Positions 8,523 to 17,602 of a stretch of DNA of 64,000 bases are shown in pieces. Position numbers and translations under genes: made by a program. Numbering within the stretch: position 1 is the first letter of the stretch; every line of letters begins with the position of its first letter. Under the pieces are notes generated by a model that did not search any database, was not told the DNA's origin, and worked only from the letters and a program-made list of their open reading frames with translations. This DNA comes from Polaribacter sp. BM10 (GTDB taxonomy: Bacteria; Bacteroidota; Bacteroidia; Flavobacteriales; Flavobacteriaceae): assembly GCF_002005425.1 (NCBI RefSeq), contig NZ_CP019704.1, positions 1,756,001 through 1,820,000 of the forward strand, in the 5' to 3' direction.

Positions 8523-9133
8523 AAAACAGTGCCAAACGAAGTTTAGTGCATTTTTAAAGCTGAATTACCTCAACCTCAACTAAAAAATTTCTTGTTGAAT
8601 ATTAGATATAAAGTCCTTTTTTTGGGATTTAAACGCATCAAATGCTTCTGCTTTTTTAAACAAATAATTGAAACCAGAAACTAGAAGTCGAATTGATTTT
8701 TTGAAACAAAATTTTTCATCGATTTTTTTTTTGAGTTGTTTATAAGTAAAATGTTAGTGCTTTATTTGGAAAATATTTGTTTGCGTTCTGATTCAATCTA
8801 ATCCAAAAAAAACTAATCACTTATCCACCTTTTTTCCTAAATCTAAATGCTAAGAAACTTAGTCAATTTTTGCAAATAAATTGTATTTTAAGTAAATATT
8901 TAGATACTTAGTTCAATTGCATTCTGCTTCGATTTTTAACGAAAAAAAGAAACATGTATTTTAAGGTAAGTAAGTGATCAACTTTTACTTTTAGCGGCAC
9001 TGCTCTATCTAACAACGTGTATTAAAAATTGCTACCTATAGCTTGTTTACGAAAACTTTACCTTTTTTTCTAAGTGAGTATTTATTTGTGTACTTTAGTG
9101 TTTTAAAAACGCAAAATTCAATACACAAATGCG
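8517..9133 (+). repeat. ORF-less cassette c11, family A copy 4 (617 bp)
   Basis: Same sequence as c2 by eye. Directly followed by the diverged form A' (c12), and the pair A-A' occurs again at 13309-14542. Region 8385-9774 therefore holds only these two cassettes and attC sites. Confidence 0.85.
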
Positions 9134-9139
9134 TTAGAG
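9007..9139 (+). repeat. attC-like site 11 (end of c11)
   Basis: R'' ATCTAAC 9007-9013; R' GTTAGAG 9133-9139. Family A type. Confidence 0.8.
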
Positions 9140-9750
9140 AAAACAGTGCCAAACGAAGTTTAGTGCATTTTAATTGCTGAATTACCTCAACCTCGACAAT
9201 CAAAATACTTGCTAAATATTAGAAATAAAGTTCTTTTTTTGGGATTTAAACGCATCAAAAGATTCTGAATATTTAATAGCGAATTGAAACCAGAAACTGA
9301 ATTGGTAATCGCTTGATCAAAAGCGAAACTTTTTATCCGTTTTTTTTTTGAGTTGTTTATAAGTGAAGTGTTGGTAGTTTATTTGGAAAATATTCGTTTG
9401 CGTTCTGATTCAATCTAATCCAAAAAAAGTTAATTGCTTATCCACCTTTTTTTCTAAATCTAAATGCTAAAAAAACTTAGTCCATTTTTGCTTGAAAACT
9501 GTATTTTAAGTAAATATTTGGCAAATTAGTTCAATTGCATTCTGCTTCGATTTTTAACGAAAAAAAGAAACAAGTGTTTTAAGATAAGTAATTGATTTAC
9601 TTTTACTTTTGGCGGCACTGCTCTATCTAACAACGTGTATTAAAAATTGCTACTTATAGCAGATTTACGAAACTTTTCCGTTTTTTTCTAAGTAAGTATT
9701 TATTTGTGTACTTTAGTGTTTAGAAACGCAAAATTCAATACACAAATGCG
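9134..9750 (+). repeat. ORF-less cassette c12, diverged family A' copy 1 (617 bp)
   Basis: Has the same 617-bp length and ends as family A, with many substitutions. On the - strand its frame aligns codon by codon with A over HFTYKQLKKK and FDAFKSQKK, but it has a stop in the middle. A in turn has a stop where A' reads Gln. Both thus look like decayed versions of one antisense gene. Confidence 0.8.
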
Positions 9751-9756
9751 TTGGCA
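9625..9756 (+). repeat. attC-like site 12 (end of c12)
   Basis: R'' ATCTAAC 9625-9631; R' GTTGGCA 9750-9756. A' version of the family A site. Confidence 0.8.
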
Positions 9757-9774
9757 ACAATATAACCCAAATCA

Positions 9775-10356
9775 ATGGAAGTACTTTTTCACTTCATATT
9801 TCAGTTAATTAAAATAGGAATTCTTGCATCGATTTATTCTTTTATTTTAATCGGAATTTTATTAATTATTGGAAAATTTAAATCGACTGAATTTATAAAA
9901 AGAGTAAAAGCGGAAAAGAAAAAATATTGGTTTTCTTTTGGTTTCTTAATCTCAATTGGACTTTTTATTTTCTCGTTTACATATTGGGGAAATCACGGAC
10001 TTGGAGATGGACCAATGATTCCAATCGGACATTGGGAAACGATTGAAAATACAAATTGGACTGAATACGGATATTTGAAAGGACAAAAAACCAGCGACGG
10101 AATTGATATAGAAACGACACAATTTAAAGTTACGAATGACAAATTATGTGGGAATCTAAAAAGTTGGTTTTATGACTTTGAGAACACATATTTTGTGTTG
10201 GACTTGAAAACAGACGAAATCACTGAATTCAAAACGGAATCTGAATTTAATGAATATGCGGAAAATAATAAATTGCCAAATTCAAATGAACTTTTGAGTT
10301 TTGAAGAGAATTATAGAAACCATTGGAGCGGAATAAGATTTCTGCTGTTACCATAA
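9775..10356 (+). CDS. Two-helix membrane protein, duplicated cassette copy 1 (c13)
   Basis: 193 residues. Two transmembrane helices (about residues 10-33 and 52-70) precede a ~120-residue soluble C-terminal domain beginning YWGNHGLGDGPMIPIGHWE. This part resembles no enzyme I know. The whole cassette, gene plus attC, recurs with no difference by eye at 16981-17728 beside different neighbours. Only the flanking R' boxes differ, which shows movement as a complete unit. The ends match over ten bases (GTTGGCAACA/TGTTGCCAAC). Confidence 0.65.
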   Translation: MEVLFHFIFQLIKIGILASIYSFILIGILLIIGKFKSTEFIKRVKAEKKKYWFSFGFLISIGLFIFSFTYWGNHGLGDGPMIPIGHWETIENTNWTEYGYLKGQKTSDGIDIETTQFKVTNDKLCGNLKSWFYDFENTYFVLDLKTDEITEFKTESEFNEYAENNKLPNSNELLSFEENYRNHWSGIRFLLLP

Positions 10357-10372
10357 AAAGAAAAAATACTGT

Positions 10373-10504
10373 TGCCAACACCGTATATAATTTATTGCTA
10401 GTTCTAGCCTACTTACGAAAATCCTCGCGGATTTTCTATTCGGTTTTTATTTGCTAAATTAGGTGCTTAAACCACGCAACAAACCATATACAATCACGTT
10501 AGCC
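10373..10504 (+). repeat. attC-like site 13 (end of c13)
   Basis: R'' TGCCAAC 10373-10379; R' GTTAGCC 10498-10504. Common hairpin GAAAATCC-tcgc-GGATTTTC. The interior is identical to site 22. Confidence 0.9.
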
Positions 10505-10527
10505 CACATTTGAGAAAAAATCTGTGA

Positions 10528-11484
10528 ATGAAAATAATAGAATGGAATTGCCAAGGAGCATTTAGAAATAAAAACGACCAGATTTTAAAACTAAATCCAG
10601 ATATTTTAATTGTTCCAGAATGCGAAAATGAAGAAAAGTTAAAATTTGGAAAATTAACAAAAAAACCAAATGACTTTTTTTGGTATGGAGATAATCCCAA
10701 TAAAGGAATTGCAATTTTTTCATATTCAAACTACAAATTTGAACTCTTAAAAGAATTTAATCCCAAATTCAGATATATAATTCCATTAAAAGTATATAAC
10801 GAAAAAGAATCATTTATACTTTTTGCAATTTGGGCAATGGATAATAAGAAAAACCCTTTAGCACGTTACATTGGACAAATTTGGCTTGCAATAAATTATT
10901 ATTCGGACTTATTCAATTACAATACAATTTTAATCGGAGATTTTAATAGCAATCAAATTTGGGATGAAAAAGAACGTGTTGGAAATCACACTCACGTTGT
11001 CGAAAAATTAAAAGAAAATGGAATTCATAGTTTATATCACGAGAAAAATAATTGCGAACACGGAAAAGAATTAAATCATACTTTTTTTATGTATCGCAAA
11101 AAAGAAAAGCCTTATCATATAGATTATTGTTTTGCTTCAAAGCATTTTACAGAAAATAATTATCAACTCACCATAGAAAATTATGATAATTGGATTTCTC
11201 AAAGTGACCACGTTCCAATGATAATTAAGTTTAATAATAAACTAGAAAAAATTAAGTTTCAAAACTCATTAAAAGAAAGTCTTGAAAGGAAATTCAATAA
11301 ACTTTCAACATTTACAAATGAGAAATTTAAAGACATAATAATCTCAACATTAATTAAAGCAGAAAAAATAGACCGAGAAAACCTATTTGAAAAAGGAGAT
11401 TTAAAAAAAGAAAAAACGATTGAGATAGCAGAAAAATTAATCGAAATTGATAAATTAGTAACTGAAATAAAAAACGTGGGCTAA
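10528..11484 (+). CDS. Endonuclease/exonuclease/phosphatase (EEP) family protein (c14)
   Basis: 318 residues. EEP fold motifs appear in order: MKIIEWNCQGAF with the metal-site Asn, ILIVPECE with the metal-binding Glu (residue ~33), ILIGDFNSNQIWDE with catalytic Asp and Asn (~residue 135), and near the fold's end SDHVPMI with the Asp-His pair (~residue 229). Such enzymes cut phosphodiester bonds in nucleic acids or phospho-compounds, and the substrate here is unknown. The last ~80 residues are a charged helical extension beyond the domain. The stop TAA overlaps the R'' box (GGCTAAC). A nuclease role, perhaps defensive, is inference. Confidence 0.8.
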   Translation: MKIIEWNCQGAFRNKNDQILKLNPDILIVPECENEEKLKFGKLTKKPNDFFWYGDNPNKGIAIFSYSNYKFELLKEFNPKFRYIIPLKVYNEKESFILFAIWAMDNKKNPLARYIGQIWLAINYYSDLFNYNTILIGDFNSNQIWDEKERVGNHTHVVEKLKENGIHSLYHEKNNCEHGKELNHTFFMYRKKEKPYHIDYCFASKHFTENNYQLTIENYDNWISQSDHVPMIIKFNNKLEKIKFQNSLKESLERKFNKLSTFTNEKFKDIIISTLIKAEKIDRENLFEKGDLKKEKTIEIAEKLIEIDKLVTEIKNVG

Positions 11485-11609
11485 CAACGTGTATAATTAA
11501 TGGCTAGTTCTCGCCTACTTACGAAAATCCTCGCGGATTTTCTATTCGGTTTTTATTTACTAAATTAGGCGCTTAAACACGCCACTAATCATACACAACA
11601 ACGTTGTAA
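11479..11609 (+). repeat. attC-like site 14 (end of c14)
   Basis: R'' GGCTAAC 11479-11485 contains the stop codon of the upstream gene; R' GTTGTAA 11603-11609. Common hairpin. Cassette ends GTTAGCCCAC/GTGGGCTAAC. Confidence 0.88.
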
Positions 11610-11645
11610 AAAATTGCTCACTCATACTCTAAAAATAAAATAAAT

Positions 11646-12146
11646 ATGGGAAGAATAAAAGCCAAAACTCATCTTGAAAAACTGGGTTTTTCTGAAAAAG
11701 ATAAGAAAGATTCTAAACACGATATAATTCAGACTTGGACTTACAACAATATTGAAAAAGTTGTAGACGAACTTATTATGAAAAACAATCCTCATCCTTA
11801 CAAGATTGTTGCTAACAAATGGGAACATCAAGTAATGTATGTAAATGGGAATTACAAAAGCATTGTCGGTTATATAGATCTTATGGTTCGTATTCAAGGT
11901 AAATTTATTTTTTATGATTCAGAAGAATATGAGGATTATACAAAAACTGTTTTTATAGAAGTAAAAACACAAATACCGAGTTTAGGTGAATTAATTAGAC
12001 AAATGAGAGCTTACCAATCTTATCAGTGGGAGAATGATAGACACACTATTTTTATAATTGTGTCGCCAGATGATAGACATAAAGAAATTCTAAATGAACA
12101 AGGATTTGGTTTTTACAAATATAAAGACCCTAGTTTATTGTTTTAA
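11646..12146 (+). CDS. Possible PD-(D/E)XK-type nuclease-fold protein (c15)
   Basis: 166 residues. GYIDLMVRI (Asp ~residue 78) and TVFIEVKTQIPSLGELIRQM (Glu-x-Lys ~residue 101) fit the D...ExK pattern of restriction-endonuclease-like folds, followed by the helix with RAYQSYQWE and the strand HTIFIIVSP. The arrangement is convincing for the fold, less so for activity. It ends 17 bases inside a convergent - gene. Substrate unknown. It could belong to a defence or toxin-immunity pair with that gene, but this is inference. Confidence 0.55.
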   Translation: MGRIKAKTHLEKLGFSEKDKKDSKHDIIQTWTYNNIEKVVDELIMKNNPHPYKIVANKWEHQVMYVNGNYKSIVGYIDLMVRIQGKFIFYDSEEYEDYTKTVFIEVKTQIPSLGELIRQMRAYQSYQWENDRHTIFIIVSPDDRHKEILNEQGFGFYKYKDPSLLF

Positions 12147-12357
12147 GACCTTTGGTTTCCATAATTTCATTGAATGAATTATTTGTGTCTGGAATTAAAT
12201 CTGAAATAATTCTTTTAAATTCTAAAAGAGACATATTTGGATTTTGTTTTAAGAACCTATTTATAGAAGAAATTAACCACATTGAACATTGTGTGCTTTC
12301 TTCATCAATTTGTTGAATTAATTGTTCCGCAATAAAAATTGTTGAATTTTTGGACAT
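12130..12357 (-). CDS. Small helical protein convergent with nuclease-like gene (c15)
   Basis: Starting at the ATG complementary to 12355-12357 it gives 75 residues: MSKNSTIFIAEQLIQQIDEE, then predicted helices with FKRIISDLIP. A longer frame would extend into the attC. Its 3' end overlaps the tail of the + strand nuclease-like gene by 17 bases. This tail-to-tail arrangement recurs in c5, c16, c25, c32 and c36. Family unknown. Confidence 0.5.
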   Translation of the reverse strand: MSKNSTIFIAEQLIQQIDEESTQCSMWLISSINRFLKQNPNMSLLEFKRIISDLIPDTNNSFNEIMETKGLKTIN

Positions 12358-12397
12358 AATATTTGATTTTAAAATTAATAATTTGAAAAAAAACTTT

Positions 12398-12529
12398 TTA
12401 CAACACCGTATAAATTTCATTGCTGTAAATTGCTTACTTGCGAAAATCCTCGCGGATTTTCTTGGTCTGTAATTATTTATTAACTCGTTGCCAAACCACG
12501 CAACGAAAACTTATACAACAACGTTGCCA
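12398..12529 (+). repeat. attC-like site 15 (end of c15)
   Basis: R'' TTACAAC 12398-12404; R' GTTGCCA 12523-12529. Common hairpin. Outer arms GTATAAATTTCATTGC and GCAACGAAAACTTATAC are changed together relative to other sites. Confidence 0.88.
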
Positions 12530-12554
12530 GCCATTACTCACTCAAACCTGAAAA

Positions 12555-12854
12555 ATGAATAAATCCGAAAAAGAACAATTATTAGACATCTATTTTAGAA
12601 TGAATAATAAAAGAGAATTTACAGAATATTCAGTATTTGAATTAAATGAATTAGTTTCAGAAGCTATTGGAATAGTTAAGAGAATTGACATTGATTCTGA
12701 TTGCTATCAAAACCTTTTAAAAGCTCAACTTATTTCGAAAAAATATCATGAAATTCCTTATAGCAAAATGAAACAAAATTTAACTGACGAACATGCTATT
12801 AAAATTATTCAACTTTCTCAGTATTCAATAAAAGAATTTGCTGAAAAATATTAG
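12555..12854 (+). CDS. Small hypothetical protein (c16)
   Basis: 99 residues, predicted helical and acidic (MNKSEKEQLLDIYFRMNNK and onward), with no transmembrane segment. It ends 50 bases inside a convergent - gene that fills the rest of the cassette. Family unknown. An antitoxin- or immunity-like role would fit the arrangement but nothing in the sequence proves it. Confidence 0.5.
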   Translation: MNKSEKEQLLDIYFRMNNKREFTEYSVFELNELVSEAIGIVKRIDIDSDCYQNLLKAQLISKKYHEIPYSKMKQNLTDEHAIKIIQLSQYSIKEFAEKY

Positions 12855-13131
12855 GAAAATTACCTTTCAAGAAGATACTAATGGAAAGAATTGTTTTTAC
12901 TAAATCCACATCTGTAAATTCTATTGTTGAATTTGGTATTATTTGGCAGAACATTCCGTTTTTTTCGCAATTTAATCTATGCGTTTCTCCAGTATGAATA
13001 ACTGATAAAGTTATTCCTTCTTTATTGGTAATGTTACCTGTGAAAAATTTAGGTTCTCTGTTACAAATATTAAAACCTAATTCTGTGTAAAATTCTAATA
13101 AATTAATCATATCAATACTATTTAAAATCAT
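12805..13131 (-). CDS. Hypothetical protein convergent with c16 + gene
   Basis: 108 residues with a mixed α/β pattern (LLEFYTELGFNICNREPKF, GITLSVIHTGETHRLNCE) and three cysteines, no transmembrane segment. Two Met codons near the start (MILNSIDMINLL) leave the start open by seven residues. It is convergent with the 99-residue gene and overlaps it by 50 bases. Family unknown. Confidence 0.5.
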   Translation of the reverse strand: MILNSIDMINLLEFYTELGFNICNREPKFFTGNITNKEGITLSVIHTGETHRLNCEKNGMFCQIIPNSTIEFTDVDLVKTILSISIFLKGNFPNIFQQILLLNTEKVE

Positions 13132-13181
13132 TCACTTTAAAATTGGCGGAATGAAAAACCATAATCTGAATAAAAAACGGC

Positions 13182-13314
13182 GGGCAACACCGTATAAATT
13201 TCATTGCTTATTTTTTGCTTACTTGCGAAAATCCTCACGGATTTTCTTGGTTTGTAATTATTTATTAACTCGTTGCCAAACCACACAACGAAAACTTATA
13301 CAACAACGTTAGAG
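13182..13314 (+). repeat. attC-like site 16 (end of c16)
   Basis: R'' GGGCAAC 13182-13188; R' GTTAGAG 13308-13314. Hairpin GAAAATCC-tcac-GGATTTTC. The cassette ends match with one mismatch in ten. Confidence 0.87.
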
Positions 13315-13925
13315 AAAACAGTGCCAAACGAAGTTTAGTGCATTTTTAAAGCTGAATTACCTCAACCTCAACTAAAAAATTTCTTGTTGAATATTAGATA
13401 TAAAGTCCTTTTTTTGGGATTTAAACGCATCAAATGCTTCTGCTTTTTTAAACAAATAATTGAAACCAGAAACTAGAAGTCGAATTGATTTTTTGAAACA
13501 AAATTTTTCATCGATTTTTTTTTTGAGTTGTTTATAAGTAAAATGTTAGTGCTTTATTTGGAAAATATTTGTTTGCGTTCTGATTCAATCTAATCCAAAA
13601 AAAACTAATCACTTATCCACCTTTTTTCCTAAATCTAAATGCTAAGAAACTTAGTCAATTTTTGCAAATAAATTGTATTTTAAGTAAATATTTAGATACT
13701 TAGTTCAATTGCATTCTGCTTCGATTTTTAACGAAAAAAAGAAACATGTATTTTAAGGTAAGTAAGTGATCAACTTTTACTTTTAGCGGCACTGCTCTAT
13801 CTAACAACGTGTATTAAAAATTGCTACCTATAGCTTGTTTACGAAAACTTTACCTTTTTTTCTAAGTGAGTATTTATTTGTGTACTTTAGTGTTTTAAAA
13901 ACGCAAAATTCAATACACAAATGCG
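13309..13925 (+). repeat. ORF-less cassette c17, family A copy 5 (617 bp)
   Basis: Same unit as c2. Together with c18 it repeats the A-A' block at 8517-9750. Confidence 0.85.
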
Positions 13926-13931
13926 TTAGAG
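13799..13931 (+). repeat. attC-like site 17 (end of c17)
   Basis: R'' ATCTAAC 13799-13805, R' GTTAGAG 13925-13931. Family A type. Confidence 0.8.
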
Positions 13932-14542
13932 AAAACAGTGCCAAACGAAGTTTAGTGCATTTTAATTGCTGAATTACCTCAACCTCGACAATCAAAATAC
14001 TTGCTAAATATTAGAAATAAAGTTCTTTTTTTGGGATTTAAACGCATCAAAAGATTCTGAATATTTAATAGCGAATTGAAACCAGAAACTGAATTGGTAA
14101 TCGCTTGATCAAAAGCGAAACTTTTTATCCGTTTTTTTTTTGAGTTGTTTATAAGTGAAGTGTTGGTAGTTTATTTGGAAAATATTCGTTTGCGTTCTGA
14201 TTCAATCTAATCCAAAAAAAGTTAATTGCTTATCCACCTTTTTTTCTAAATCTAAATGCTAAAAAAACTTAGTCCATTTTTGCTTGAAAACTGTATTTTA
14301 AGTAAATATTTGGCAAATTAGTTCAATTGCATTCTGCTTCGATTTTTAACGAAAAAAAGAAACAAGTGTTTTAAGATAAGTAATTGATTTACTTTTACTT
14401 TTGGCGGCACTGCTCTATCTAACAACGTGTATTAAAAATTGCTACTTATAGCAGATTTACGAAACTTTTCCGTTTTTTTCTAAGTAAGTATTTATTTGTG
14501 TACTTTAGTGTTTAGAAACGCAAAATTCAATACACAAATGCG
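13926..14542 (+). repeat. ORF-less cassette c18, family A' copy 2 (617 bp)
   Basis: Same as c12 by eye. Region 13190-14560 contains only c17, c18 and attC sites. Confidence 0.8.
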
Positions 14543-14548
14543 TTGTAA
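14417..14548 (+). repeat. attC-like site 18 (end of c18)
   Basis: R'' ATCTAAC 14417-14423, R' GTTGTAA 14542-14548. A' type. Confidence 0.8.
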
Positions 14549-14560
14549 GTAATATAAATG

Positions 14561-14812
14561 CTAAGGCTTTATTTGTAAAACTTTATTACATTTCTTACAA
14601 CTTGTGTATTTAGTATCGTAATATCTTGGCTCGTGTTCGCATTTAGACGTACTCACAACACCACATATACTTAATAAATTTTCCTTACCAAGTGCTTTAA
14701 GGTAGTTTTGTGCATCTTCTATTAAGTGCATAGATGTATTTTCGTCAATAGTTCCTTCCATATAACTATACCTTGCATAGTCTTGTAACAATTCTTCTAA
14801 TGTGTTTATCAT
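14561..14812 (-). CDS. Small zinc-ribbon-like protein on minus strand (c19)
   Basis: 83 residues. The N-terminal half is helical (MINTLEELLQDYARYSYMEG). The C-terminus has SKCEHEPRYYDTKYTSCKKC, where Cys, His and a CxxC pair could bind zinc. It is the only gene of cassette c19 and runs against the cassette direction. This cassette has no complete attC at its far end: an R'-like ACGTTGCC is found at 14861-14867, but no matching R'' box. Role unknown. Confidence 0.55.
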   Translation of the reverse strand: MINTLEELLQDYARYSYMEGTIDENTSMHLIEDAQNYLKALGKENLLSICGVVSTSKCEHEPRYYDTKYTSCKKCNKVLQIKP

Positions 14813-14861
14813 AATTTTTGGTTTATTTATTCGTAAAATTTACTAAGCATATCTGTAATAC

Positions 14862-14868
14862 GTTGCCA
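14862..14868 (+). repeat. Lone R'-like half-site at the end of c19
   Basis: GTTGCCA begins cassette c20, but the ~130 bases before it lack an R'' box, the central hairpin and the L'' arm. The expected end TACTTACAAC is absent. The attC of c19 therefore looks deleted or replaced by the - gene's upstream region. Confidence 0.55.
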
Positions 14869-15365
14869 AAAACTGTTCACACTCAATATCTGAAAAAAGG
14901 AATTTGTGATTTAAAGTTCTAAATTTTAAGGAAAAAATATAAAAATGCTAGAATGTGGAACACTCTCTCGCTCGTGAAAATTTGTAAAATTGGGAAAATT
15001 TAGAAATTTAAAAAAGAGAATTTTATTACTCAAACTCTAAAAACAAAAATCCGGAATTCTTACTCGAAATCTGAATTTAGCAAGTTTGCGGAATTGAGTA
15101 AAATATGAAAAATCAGAATTGCGGAATTTACTCAAACTCTGAATTAAAAATTAGCGGAAAACTCACTCAAATGTTGAATTCTGTAAAATGGAAAAATGAA
15201 TAGCACGAAATTATAAAAAATAAAAAACAGCTATTTGGCAACACCGTGTATAAAAAATTGCTTAATTTTAGCTTAAACTAAAGTTTGTTGCATTTTTATA
15301 AACTTTGATTTTCCTGCGGAAAATCTGCCGTTGATAAAAACGCAACTTTCCATAACACAAACACG
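14863..15365 (+). repeat. ORF-less cassette c20, family C copy 1 (503 bp)
   Basis: No gene seen on either strand. Contains repeated phrases built on ACTCAAACTCTGAA and GCGGAATT, and the motif GAACACTCTCTCGCT. Related copies are c48 (58620-59122, very close) and c27 (21598-22102, more diverged). Ends complementary (GTTGCCAAA/TTTGGCAAC). Confidence 0.75.
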
Positions 15366-15371
15366 TTGTAG
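15236..15371 (+). repeat. attC-like site 19 (end of c20)
   Basis: R'' TGGCAAC 15236-15242; R' GTTGTAG 15365-15371. Central hairpin GATTTTCC-tgc-GGAAAATC, an inverted version of the common hairpin. Arms GTGTATAAAAAATTGC and GCAACTTTCCATAACAC. Confidence 0.85.
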
Positions 15372-15388
15372 CGCATTTAAGAGAAACT

Positions 15389-16096
15389 TTGGAACTGATA
15401 GAAAAAGACATAGAAAAATGGATTAAACCTTACGCAACAATTGTTGGGAATAAAAACGATGTTGAGATAGAATTGAGGAAACAAAATCCAGCGGAATACT
15501 TTTTGAGACTGACGTTGCCAAATAATTTTCAAGAATATGCAATTGCTTTGCATTCGTTTTGGATAAATAATAGAATTCCAAAAGAAAAAATTATAATTAG
15601 AGAATTATCTAACGAAGAATACCCTGAAGACGATTTCTCTCGTGTTACTTGGATAGATTTTCACGAGCGAAAAAAACGAGAATTTGACTTAAACAAAGCA
15701 ATTATGGAAAGTATTGAACATACTCATCCTTACGATAAGCAATTAAACAATGAATTATATCCTGGAGAAGGATTAATGGATAAAGAACATTTAATTAGTT
15801 TAGTAGAAGTTGTAAACGAAATATATGGAAATCAAGAAATTGAACTCTTTTATACTTTTCTTGCTACGAAAAGTTGGGAAAAGGATTTGGTTTATAGTGG
15901 AAAAATAAGCACACTTCCGAAACTATTTGAAAAAGAAAATTTAAGATTAACACCAAGTTTGATTTACCCGAAAGATAAAAATTGGGTTGTAAATACTGAC
16001 TATGATTTAGCTTTTTCAACTATCGGAGGAGAAACTAAACTAATTTCGGAACTCACAAAGAGGAATCCGAATGGAATTATAAAAATAGAACGATAA
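15389..16096 (+). CDS. Hypothetical soluble protein with TTG start (c21)
   Basis: 235 residues, started at TTG 15389 because no ATG precedes the conserved-looking N-terminus MELIEKDIEKWIKPYATIVG. It is mixed α/β with no signal, transmembrane segment or clear catalytic motif. The last third (LAFSTIGGETKLISEL) has a Gly-Gly turn. It resembles the immunity or cytoplasmic accessory proteins common in Bacteroidota mobile regions. The family is not recognised. Confidence 0.6.
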   Translation: MELIEKDIEKWIKPYATIVGNKNDVEIELRKQNPAEYFLRLTLPNNFQEYAIALHSFWINNRIPKEKIIIRELSNEEYPEDDFSRVTWIDFHERKKREFDLNKAIMESIEHTHPYDKQLNNELYPGEGLMDKEHLISLVEVVNEIYGNQEIELFYTFLATKSWEKDLVYSGKISTLPKLFEKENLRLTPSLIYPKDKNWVVNTDYDLAFSTIGGETKLISELTKRNPNGIIKIER

Positions 16097-16104
16097 AAAA
16101 CGTG

Positions 16105-16237
16105 CTACAACACCATATATAATTTATTGCTAGTTCTAGCCTACTTACGAAAATCCTCACGGATTTTCTTGGTCTGTAATTATTTACTAAATTAATTGCT
16201 AAATTCACGCAACAAACCATATATAAACACGTTGGCA
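16105..16237 (+). repeat. attC-like site 20 (end of c21)
   Basis: R'' CTACAAC 16105-16111; R' GTTGGCA 16231-16237. Hairpin GAAAATCC-tcac-GGATTTTC. Confidence 0.88.
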
Positions 16238-16249
16238 AACATTTGAAAA

Positions 16250-16843
16250 ATGAAAAAACTTACATTAATATTAATAGCTTTTCTAAGTCTGAACATTTAC
16301 GGACAAAATATCAGTCTAAATAATTTAATAGAATTTAAAAATCAAAGCTTTGGAAAGATTGAGGACTTTTTAGTTCTGAAAAATTGGGAATTAAATAAAA
16401 AGATAAACTCAAAAGGAAAATATGAAGGTCTCTTAAGTCAAAAGTCTTTTTACTTTAAGAGTAAGGAAAACCAGAAAAGTTCAATCTTTATAAACAAGAT
16501 TTTTGACGAAAATATGGTATACCTAACTACAGAAAGAAAATCCTTATATCTAAAAGTTTTACAGGAAATAAAAGATTATGGTTATAAAATTACTGACGAA
16601 GATGTATTTGCAACTTTAAACAAAAATAAAAAACTTAAAGAATTTCGAGAAAAAAGAAAAAAGTATAAAGTTGGAGACAAGATAACAGTTGAAAATGAAT
16701 CTATTTCAAAAAAATATTATAATGGATACACCAGTATTAAAATGAGTATTATAAGATATAAAGTTGTTGAAAGTATAAACTCTGAAAAAAAACCAGTAAA
16801 ACTGAGTGAAAAAGTTAAAACTGAATATCGAATTGAATTATAA
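16250..16843 (+). CDS. Exported hypothetical protein (c22)
   Basis: 197 residues with a clear signal peptide (MKKLTLILIAFLSLNIYG, cleavage expected before QN). The mature part is Lys-rich, predicted mostly strands and one long helix (residues ~105-125), with KVGDKITVENESISKKYY near the end. No catalytic motif. Sole gene of its cassette, ends matching over nine bases. Confidence 0.6.
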   Translation: MKKLTLILIAFLSLNIYGQNISLNNLIEFKNQSFGKIEDFLVLKNWELNKKINSKGKYEGLLSQKSFYFKSKENQKSSIFINKIFDENMVYLTTERKSLYLKVLQEIKDYGYKITDEDVFATLNKNKKLKEFREKRKKYKVGDKITVENESISKKYYNGYTSIKMSIIRYKVVESINSEKKPVKLSEKVKTEYRIEL

Positions 16844-16851
16844 AAACGATT

Positions 16852-16986
16852 TGCCAACAATGTATAACCGCAATTACGGCGGATTCGACTACGTCCGAAT
16901 CCACTCGAAATTGCTAAAGTTGGTGTTTAATCCGAAAAGTTCATGTATATTTATCCGTAACTGACGGTTATACGAGACCGTTGGCA
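16852..16986 (+). repeat. attC-like site 21, G+C-rich type B (end of c22)
   Basis: R'' TGCCAAC 16852-16858; R' GTTGGCA 16980-16986. Different family: central hairpin GGATTCG-actacgt-CGAATCC, outer arms TGTATAACCGCAATTACGG and CCGTAACTGACGGTTATAC. The only related site is 40. Confidence 0.85.
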
Positions 16987-17004
16987 ACAATATAACCCAA
17001 ATCA

Positions 17005-17586
17005 ATGGAAGTACTTTTTCACTTCATATTTCAGTTAATTAAAATAGGAATTCTTGCATCGATTTATTCTTTTATTTTAATCGGAATTTTATTAATTATT
17101 GGAAAATTTAAATCGACTGAATTTATAAAAAGAGTAAAAGCGGAAAAGAAAAAATATTGGTTTTCTTTTGGTTTCTTAATCTCAATTGGACTTTTTATTT
17201 TCTCGTTTACATATTGGGGAAATCACGGACTTGGAGATGGACCAATGATTCCAATCGGACATTGGGAAACGATTGAAAATACAAATTGGACTGAATACGG
17301 ATATTTGAAAGGACAAAAAACCAGCGACGGAATTGATATAGAAACGACACAATTTAAAGTTACGAATGACAAATTATGTGGGAATCTAAAAAGTTGGTTT
17401 TATGACTTTGAGAACACATATTTTGTGTTGGACTTGAAAACAGACGAAATCACTGAATTCAAAACGGAATCTGAATTTAATGAATATGCGGAAAATAATA
17501 AATTGCCAAATTCAAATGAACTTTTGAGTTTTGAAGAGAATTATAGAAACCATTGGAGCGGAATAAGATTTCTGCTGTTACCATAA
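17005..17586 (+). CDS. Two-helix membrane protein, duplicated cassette copy 2 (c23)
   Basis: By eye identical to the 193-residue protein of c13: two N-terminal transmembrane helices and a soluble domain with GNHGLGDGPMIPIGHWE. The identity covers the whole 748-bp cassette with its attC, while both neighbours differ, so the copy arose by cassette movement or unequal exchange within the array. Sequence decay has not started, which suggests a recent event. Confidence 0.65.
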   Translation: MEVLFHFIFQLIKIGILASIYSFILIGILLIIGKFKSTEFIKRVKAEKKKYWFSFGFLISIGLFIFSFTYWGNHGLGDGPMIPIGHWETIENTNWTEYGYLKGQKTSDGIDIETTQFKVTNDKLCGNLKSWFYDFENTYFVLDLKTDEITEFKTESEFNEYAENNKLPNSNELLSFEENYRNHWSGIRFLLLP

Positions 17587-17602
17587 AAAGAAAAAATACT
17601 GT

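Noticed and set aside
14863..15235. Coding frames on the - strand of the C-family cassettes
   Set aside because: Several stops, low-complexity Phe/Arg/Lys sequence caused by the repeated phrases, and no conservation of frame in c27.
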